Part shown: in pieces, positions 6,718-11,063 of the stretch
Numbering within the stretch: position 1 is the first letter of the stretch
Layout of the letters: the number at the start of each line of letters is the position of its first letter
Assembly (NCBI GenBank): GCA_947627405.1
Contig: CANQVY010000034.1
Span: 1 to 11,063, forward strand
Length of the DNA stretch: 11,063 bases
Source of the DNA: an uncultured Bacilli bacterium
Lineage (GTDB): Bacteria; Bacillota_I; Bacilli_A; RF39; UBA660
Direction of reading: 5' to 3'
The notes under the pieces: model-generated
Database searches by the model: none
The model's input: only the letters and a program-made list of their open reading frames with translations
Told to the model about the DNA's origin: nothing
Translations under genes and position numbers: made by a program

Positions 6718-7500
6718 ATGTCTAGATTTTTTTGCAATATGAAAAAATATTATAAATATGCTATTCGTTCTGCAAAAGCAGAATTAAAAAGTGAAGTTGC
6801 TGACTCTTATTTAAATTGGTTATGGTGGGTTATTGAACCATTTTGCTTTATGATCATCTATTCCTTTATTTTTGGTGTAGTATTTAAAAACAATGAACCT
6901 TATTTTGCATCGTTTGTTATGGTAGGTTTAGCGGCTTGGGATTTTTTTAATCGCATGATTTCTGGTAGTGTTAAATTAATCATTAATAATCGAGATTTAG
7001 TTACAAAAGTATATCTTCCAAAATATATTTTATTGTTTTCAAAGTCCTTAACCTATCTTTTTAAAATGGCTATATCACTTGGTTTAGCCTTTGGATTGAT
7101 GTTGTTTCAACATGTTCCACTTACTTGGCATATTTTATGGATATTCCCTATATTAGTGGTTTTATACATCATTACTTTTGGTATTGGTATGATCTTAATG
7201 CATTTTGGAGTTTCCTTTAATGATTTAGGAAATTTGACAAATATTGTATTGAGAATGGTATTTTATTTGTCTGGTATTTTCTTTAATATTAAAACTAGAT
7301 TACATGGATTTTTAGGACATGTTCTTTTAAGAGTGAATCCGGCAGCCTTTTGTATGAATGAACTTAGGCAGGTTACTATATATGGTGGTTTACCAACATT
7401 TAAATGGTTAATTCTATGGTTAATTGTAGGAATAGGATTATGTGCTTATGGAATCCATGTAATTCATAAGAATGAAAATAGTTATGCGAAGGTGATATAA
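6718..7500 (+). CDS. ABC-2 type polysaccharide/teichoic acid export permease (TagG/RfbA-like)
   Basis: A 260-aa integral membrane protein of the usual length and pattern for ABC-2 polysaccharide and teichoic acid exporters. A cytoplasmic N-terminus (~1-35, with the coupling-type stretch E-V-A-D-S-Y-L-N-W-L-W-W) leads into about six membrane segments, near 36-56, 62-82, 104-130, 138-162, 173-190 and 228-250. The conserved cytoplasmic loop N-R-D-L-V-T-K-V-Y-L-P-K (91-102) and a re-entrant region with V-N-P-A-A near 206-210 are family features. It should dimerise and, with the ATPase that overlaps its stop codon by one base, flip the lipid-linked polymer across the membrane. The start at 6718 follows TGGAG (6705-6709) by 8 nt. 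Its G+C is visibly higher than that of the polymerase gene. It resembles both TagG and O-antigen RfbA; the choice of cargo rests on the TagF-like neighbour. Confidence 0.93.
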   Translation: MSRFFCNMKKYYKYAIRSAKAELKSEVADSYLNWLWWVIEPFCFMIIYSFIFGVVFKNNEPYFASFVMVGLAAWDFFNRMISGSVKLIINNRDLVTKVYLPKYILLFSKSLTYLFKMAISLGLAFGLMLFQHVPLTWHILWIFPILVVLYIITFGIGMILMHFGVSFNDLGNLTNIVLRMVFYLSGIFFNIKTRLHGFLGHVLLRVNPAAFCMNELRQVTIYGGLPTFKWLILWLIVGIGLCAYGIHVIHKNENSYAKVI

Positions 7501-8255
7501 TGAAAACTGAGATAGAGAAAAGTGTAAAAGATATAGCTGTAACGGTTAAAAATCTCCACATAACTTATAGAGGATTGAAAAAGACATCGATTCGAGCTTC
7601 TTGGAAACATTTTGGTGATAAAGTCGAATTGTTTCATGCCTTAAAGGGAGTAAGTTTTGAAATAGAGGAAGGAAAGATTTTAGGAATTATTGGTAAAAAT
7701 GGTTCTGGAAAATCGACTATGTTAAGAGCTATTGCTGGAATTTTTTCACCAGATAAAGGAAAAATTGATTTGCATGGGCATTCCATATCCTTACTTTCTA
7801 TTGGTGTTGGTTTTAATAAAAAATTAACGGGAAGAGAAAATATTTATTTATCAGGAATGTTATTGGGCTTTTCAGAAGAAGAAATCGAGCAGAAAGAAAA
7901 AGAAATTATTGATTTTGCAGATATTGGAAATTTTATTTATAAACCTGTAAAAACGTATTCTTCGGGAATGTATTCTAAATTAGCTTTTGCGATTACGGCT
8001 ATCTTAGAAACCGATATCATTCTTATTGATGAAGTATTATCTGTTGGAGATGCTAAATTTAAAGAAAAAAGTTATAACAAAATGAAAGAATTAATTTCTG
8101 ATGATCATCGAACTGTAATTATTGTTTCTCATAGTTTAGGTACAATTAAAGAATTGTGCGATGAGGTTTTGTGGTTAAATGATGGAGAAGTCCTTATGAA
8201 GGGTAATGCGGATGATGTCATACCAGAATATGAAAAGTTTATGAGTAAAGATTAA
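7500..8255 (+). CDS. ABC transporter ATP-binding protein, teichoic acid/polysaccharide export (TagH/RfbB-like)
   Basis: A 251-aa ATPase energising the permease encoded just before it. Walker A is GKNGSGKST at 65-73. The loop before the signature reads LLSIGVGFNKKLTGRENI (~98-115), the TagH/RfbB-type form in which the classical Q-loop Gln is replaced. The signature is YSSGM at 153-157, Walker B is IILIDE ending at Glu178, the D-loop is SVGD at 181-184, and the switch His is 211 in V-S-H-S. About 45 residues precede the conventional ABC core strand, typical of this subfamily. The protein ends soon after the core, so it lacks the carbohydrate-binding or other C-terminal extension of B. subtilis TagH and some O-antigen ATPases; substrate recognition must lie elsewhere. 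Its ATG overlaps the permease stop (TAATG), with AAGGTGAT at 7489-7496 as ribosome binding site inside the permease gene, so the two are translationally coupled. Confidence 0.95.
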   Translation: MKTEIEKSVKDIAVTVKNLHITYRGLKKTSIRASWKHFGDKVELFHALKGVSFEIEEGKILGIIGKNGSGKSTMLRAIAGIFSPDKGKIDLHGHSISLLSIGVGFNKKLTGRENIYLSGMLLGFSEEEIEQKEKEIIDFADIGNFIYKPVKTYSSGMYSKLAFAITAILETDIILIDEVLSVGDAKFKEKSYNKMKELISDDHRTVIIVSHSLGTIKELCDEVLWLNDGEVLMKGNADDVIPEYEKFMSKD

Positions 8256-8264
8256 TTTGAAGTT

Positions 8265-8270
8265 TATAAT
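8265..8270 (+). promoter_or_regulatory. Possible -10 element before the second YfhO gene
   Basis: An exact TATAAT lies in the 32-nt gap after the ATPase gene, without a convincing -35 hexamer or TG extension. Initiation would fall near 8277, at the first base of the GAGGTG ribosome binding site (8277-8282), which is 5 nt from the ATG. This repeats the tight promoter/ribosome-site layout at 1525-1552. Such hexamers are common by chance in this composition, and readthrough from the operon may be enough. Confidence 0.32.
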
Positions 8271-8287
8271 AAAATAGAGGTGCTTGT

Positions 8288-10993
8288 ATGAAGAATAATC
8301 TAAAAAAAATAGTAACGAATAAATATTTTCTATATACAATCTTCTTTTTATTTATAAGTTTTTTTGTATTTTTCCCTTTTTTAGTTAGTCATAAAAGTTT
8401 TGTATGGAATGTGGATGGATTAAAACAGCATGTTTTACTTCTTTATGATTATAATGATTATTTAAGAAATTTGATTCATAATTTCCATACATTTTCTTTT
8501 AACTTAGGATTAGGACAAGATATTATAGGGCAATACTCTTACTATGTTATAGGAGATCCGTTTGTTTATTTATCTTTATTTTTTCCTATGCATAAAATGG
8601 AACTTGCTTATACACTTATTATTTATTTAAAGTTTTATATGGTAGGAATTAGCTTTTTATGTTATACAAGTTATAAAAAGAAAAATAAATTTTCTTCTCT
8701 ATTAGGGGCTTTCTTATATACTTTTAGTGGATTTTGTTTGTATGCAGGAGTTCGTCATTTATCTTTTTTAAATCCTGTGATTTTATTTCCATTCTTTTTA
8801 ATTGGGGTAGACAAATTAATTCATGAAGATAAAAAGAGCTTTTTAATAATTGTGGCAGCGATGGGTTTAATTATAAATTATTATTTCTTTATCATTATTA
8901 GTATTTTATCTATTTTATATGCAATTATTACTTTATTGGTCGATTATTCTTTGAAAAAGGACTATAAAATAATTTTAAAAAAAGGAATGGATGCTTTTCA
9001 ATGTTATATAATAGCTATATTAATTTCCGGAGTCATCTTTTTTCCAACGCTTTATACTTATTTAAATTCAGCAAGAGTAGGGGGCTTTCGCATTGGCCTT
9101 TATGATTTTAATTATTATAGAAATTTAGTATCCGGGTTAATAACAAATGCAAGTTATGGTAGTCGTTACTGGTCTATTATTGGTATGAGTAGTATAAGTT
9201 TATTGTTTATCCCGCTTTTGATAAAAAATTATAAAAGCTATAAGAAATTGTTTTTCTATTTTCTATTCATGGGAATTATGCTTATGATTCCAATTTTTGG
9301 TCAATTCATGAATGGGTTTGGTTATCCATTAAATCGTTGGGTATTTGGTTTTAATTTTGTAATTGCACTGATTGTTACCAATTTATTAAGTGAAAAAGTT
9401 GAATATACAAAACAGGAAAAAAAATGGATGGGTGTTGGATTAATTCTTTATAGTGTTTTTGCTTTTGCTTTAGCAAAGAATCGCAAAGAAATCTTACTGA
9501 TGCTATGGTTTAGCTATTGTATTTATATTATCGTTCTATGTTGTAAGACAAAAGCATTCAAAAAAATAAAAATCAAGCCTATATATTTTATTGATTTATT
9601 GACTATATGCAATTTAATTTGTTTTTCTTGGATGTTATATGGTCCTAAAATAGGGAAAAAATATGTAAATACTTTTGTTGATCAAAATGCAGCTTTGTCT
9701 TCTATTGAAAACAATCAAGGACAAAATAATAACTTAAATGATGCAATTGCGTATATGAAAAATGATAAGACTTTTTATCGTTCTACTATATATCCTTTAA
9801 ATATACAAAACTTAGCCACTTATTATAATTATAATTCTCTTAGTAGCTATTTTTCTTTATCACTTTCTGGAGAAGAAAGTTTATCACGAGATCTTGAAAA
9901 TTCTTCTTATCGGCCAAATCGATTTATATTAAATTTTGATAATCGTACCAGAATTACAACAAGGCTTTCTAACAAATATTATATTCTATCAAAAAAGTAT
10001 AAGGATTATTTACCTTATGGATATGAAGAAAAATATTCTAACGGAGATACTATACTTTATCAAAATAAATATTATGTTTCACCACTTGTTTATTTTGATA
10101 GTTATATCGATGAGAGTACATATGATCAGCTTTTGGCTATTGATCGGGAACAAGTATTGCTTGATACAGTCGTATTAGAAAGCAAGACCAACAAAGTGTC
10201 TAAATTTGAAAATATACAGGAAAATATTGATCAAAGTAAACAAAAAATGGAATTTGAAGTCGATTCGAATTCTAAATTAAAAATAAAGGATCATCAAATC
10301 GAAGTAAATTCTACGAAGGATAAATTGATATTGAATTTAAAGAATGTAAAAAATAGTGAAATTTATATGTTATTTGATAATATTCATCTTATTAATTCAT
10401 CCACTCAAGATAATAAATTATATATTAACTTAGCTAATACACTGGTACCAAAAGATATTTATAATATTTATGGGTTTAAAATTCAAGTTCAAAAAGAGAA
10501 TATAAGAAAAGATGAAAGTACTAGAAATTACTTTACTGATCCATACTATTTTAAAAATGAGGATTTCTTGATTAATTTAGGATACGAAAAAAATTGGCAA
10601 GGAAAAGTAGAAATCACTTTTTCTAAAACAGGAACGTATTCTTTTGATGATTTTGGCTTTTATGCTGTTTCTATGAATTCTTATAAAGAAAGTATAAAGA
10701 AGATTAAAAACGCAAATATAGAAAATTACTCTGATGATTCCATTGCTGCGAATATTCAAATAGAAAAGACGGGAATCATGTGTTTATCGACTGCTTATTC
10801 AAAAGGATGGAATGTTTATATTGATGGAAAAAGGGTAGATACTTTTAAAGTAAATAAAAGTATGTTAGGTTTTTATATTTCCAAAGGAAACCACAAGATT
10901 GATTTGATTTATAAAACCCCTTATCTTAAAGTTGGCTTTTGTAGTACAATTTTAGGTATTGGTTTATTGATATTTATAATAAAAAAAGGATAG
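8288..10993 (+). CDS. YfhO-family multi-spanning membrane protein, probable extracytoplasmic glycosyl transferase
   Basis: A complete 901-aa YfhO-type protein. The first helix is at ~13-33. The first external loop carries Asp43-Gly and Gln47-His48 (V-D-G-L-K-Q-H), a conserved acidic site in the family that resembles the catalytic loop of GT-C enzymes. A second family motif is G-L-G-Q-D then G-D-P near 74-91. About a dozen helices run to ~450. A large external domain follows (~455-875), including R-x-x-x-x-x-x-L-S-N-K-Y-Y-I near 553-566 and a terminal beta-sandwich ending in Y-K-T-P-Y. A final helix lies at about 877-897. Experimentally studied YfhO proteins take part in glycosylating lipoteichoic acid outside the membrane from an undecaprenyl-linked sugar. 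Here it probably decorates the exported polymer or a related one. The gene starts 32 nt after the exporter ATPase with a good GAGGTG site, so it probably belongs to the same unit. It is paralogous to the truncated gene at 1-1440. No CsbB- or GtcA-like partner is seen in the window. Confidence 0.93.
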   Translation: MKNNLKKIVTNKYFLYTIFFLFISFFVFFPFLVSHKSFVWNVDGLKQHVLLLYDYNDYLRNLIHNFHTFSFNLGLGQDIIGQYSYYVIGDPFVYLSLFFPMHKMELAYTLIIYLKFYMVGISFLCYTSYKKKNKFSSLLGAFLYTFSGFCLYAGVRHLSFLNPVILFPFFLIGVDKLIHEDKKSFLIIVAAMGLIINYYFFIIISILSILYAIITLLVDYSLKKDYKIILKKGMDAFQCYIIAILISGVIFFPTLYTYLNSARVGGFRIGLYDFNYYRNLVSGLITNASYGSRYWSIIGMSSISLLFIPLLIKNYKSYKKLFFYFLFMGIMLMIPIFGQFMNGFGYPLNRWVFGFNFVIALIVTNLLSEKVEYTKQEKKWMGVGLILYSVFAFALAKNRKEILLMLWFSYCIYIIVLCCKTKAFKKIKIKPIYFIDLLTICNLICFSWMLYGPKIGKKYVNTFVDQNAALSSIENNQGQNNNLNDAIAYMKNDKTFYRSTIYPLNIQNLATYYNYNSLSSYFSLSLSGEESLSRDLENSSYRPNRFILNFDNRTRITTRLSNKYYILSKKYKDYLPYGYEEKYSNGDTILYQNKYYVSPLVYFDSYIDESTYDQLLAIDREQVLLDTVVLESKTNKVSKFENIQENIDQSKQKMEFEVDSNSKLKIKDHQIEVNSTKDKLILNLKNVKNSEIYMLFDNIHLINSSTQDNKLYINLANTLVPKDIYNIYGFKIQVQKENIRKDESTRNYFTDPYYFKNEDFLINLGYEKNWQGKVEITFSKTGTYSFDDFGFYAVSMNSYKESIKKIKNANIENYSDDSIAANIQIEKTGIMCLSTAYSKGWNVYIDGKRVDTFKVNKSMLGFYISKGNHKIDLIYKTPYLKVGFCSTILGIGLLIFIIKKG

Positions 10994-11026
10994 TGTGAAA
11001 AGTTTTATGGAAAACTAGTTACACTA
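10991..11026. terminator. Hairpin at the end of the second YfhO gene, T-tract on the minus-strand side
   Basis: The stem starts at the TAG stop: TAGTGT (10991-10996) pairs with ACACTA (11021-11026), extended by a G-U and an A-T pair. After a 2x2 internal loop, AGTTTT (11001-11006) pairs with AAAACT (11011-11016) around loop ATGG. On the + strand only A-rich sequence follows. On the minus strand the stem is followed by TCC and then seven T (complement of A10981-10987). It may end both strands, but looks better for leftward transcription. Confidence 0.5.
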
Positions 11027-11036
11027 AATAAAAAAG

Positions 11037-11060
11037 ATATTAAAATGAAAATTTTAATAT
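11037..11060. terminator. All-AT hairpin with GAAA tetraloop at the window edge
   Basis: ATATTAAAAT (11037-11046) and ATTTTAATAT (11051-11060) are a perfect 10-bp inverted repeat around a GAAA tetraloop. All pairs are A-T, so it is weak apart from the stable loop type on the + strand. On the minus strand a run of six T follows one base after the stem (complement of 11030-11035). The window ends three bases later, so its context is unknown. No coding sequence is seen in 10994-11063. Confidence 0.35.
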
Positions 11061-11063
11061 AAA

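Noticed and set aside
9080..9084. G5 run in the second YfhO gene (and another at 4314-4318) as phase-variable tracts
   Set aside because: Five bases is too short to slip at a notable rate, and both can arise by chance.
9936..10759. Small frames at 9936-10178 (+) and 10577-10759 (-)
   Set aside because: Both are embedded in the full-length YfhO gene with no recognisable motifs; they are treated as out-of-frame shadows.
1..11063. CRISPR arrays, insertion sequences, tRNA/rRNA genes, toxin-antitoxin or phage-defence genes
   Set aside because: I saw no spaced direct repeats, transposase, structured RNA gene or defence protein. Nearly all bases are accounted for by seven coding regions and short regulatory gaps.

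Overview
The window is very AT-rich. TGA is used as a stop (the kinase/cytidylyltransferase gene ends in TGA) and Trp is encoded by TGG, so the standard bacterial code applies. Shine-Dalgarno sites are strong AGGTG/GAGGTG types, and the gene content is teichoic-acid-like surface polymer synthesis plus YfhO proteins. This points to a low-GC Bacillota-type bacterium with a Gram-positive wall. A gut Erysipelotrichia or RF39-like lineage is a guess from composition, not something shown by the sequence. All seven genes are on the + strand.

Layout: (1) positions 1-1440 hold the 3' half of a YfhO-family membrane protein gene, cut by the left window edge. (2) Positions 1441-1551 hold an intrinsic terminator with a perfect 12-bp stem, followed at once by an extended -10 promoter that abuts the ribosome binding site of the next gene. 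(3) Positions 1552-8255 hold a tight five-gene operon: a GT2 glycosyltransferase / TagF-like polymerase fusion; a left-handed beta-helix O-acyltransferase; an IspD/TarI-like cytidylyltransferase fused to a small-molecule kinase; an ABC-2 permease; and an ABC ATPase. Gaps are 9, 2 and 16 nt, then a 1-nt overlap. (4) Positions 8288-10993 hold a complete second YfhO-family protein, 32 nt downstream. (5) Positions 10994-11063 hold two hairpins whose T-tracts lie on the minus-strand side.

Proposed working model (inference): the kinase domain phosphorylates an alcohol X, and the IspD-like domain activates X-P to CDP-X. The TagF-like domain of the fusion protein polymerises X-P on a carrier that its own GT2 domain may glycosylate. 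The acyltransferase decorates the chain in the cytoplasm, the TagGH-type ABC pair exports it, and YfhO proteins transfer sugars from lipid-linked donors outside the membrane. No TagO, TagA, TagB, TagD, LicD, CsbB, GtcA or LCP ligase is visible here.

The most interesting observation is a run of eight G in the acyltransferase gene, in DNA where G is scarce. Losing one G creates an in-frame TAG immediately after the run, and gaining one leads to a TGA 28 codons on. The gene is ON as sequenced and looks like a possible phase-variable switch for surface polymer acylation. The second notable item is the cytidylyltransferase-kinase fusion, where a kinase sits in the place the reductase occupies in TarIJ/Bcs1-type CDP-ribitol enzymes.
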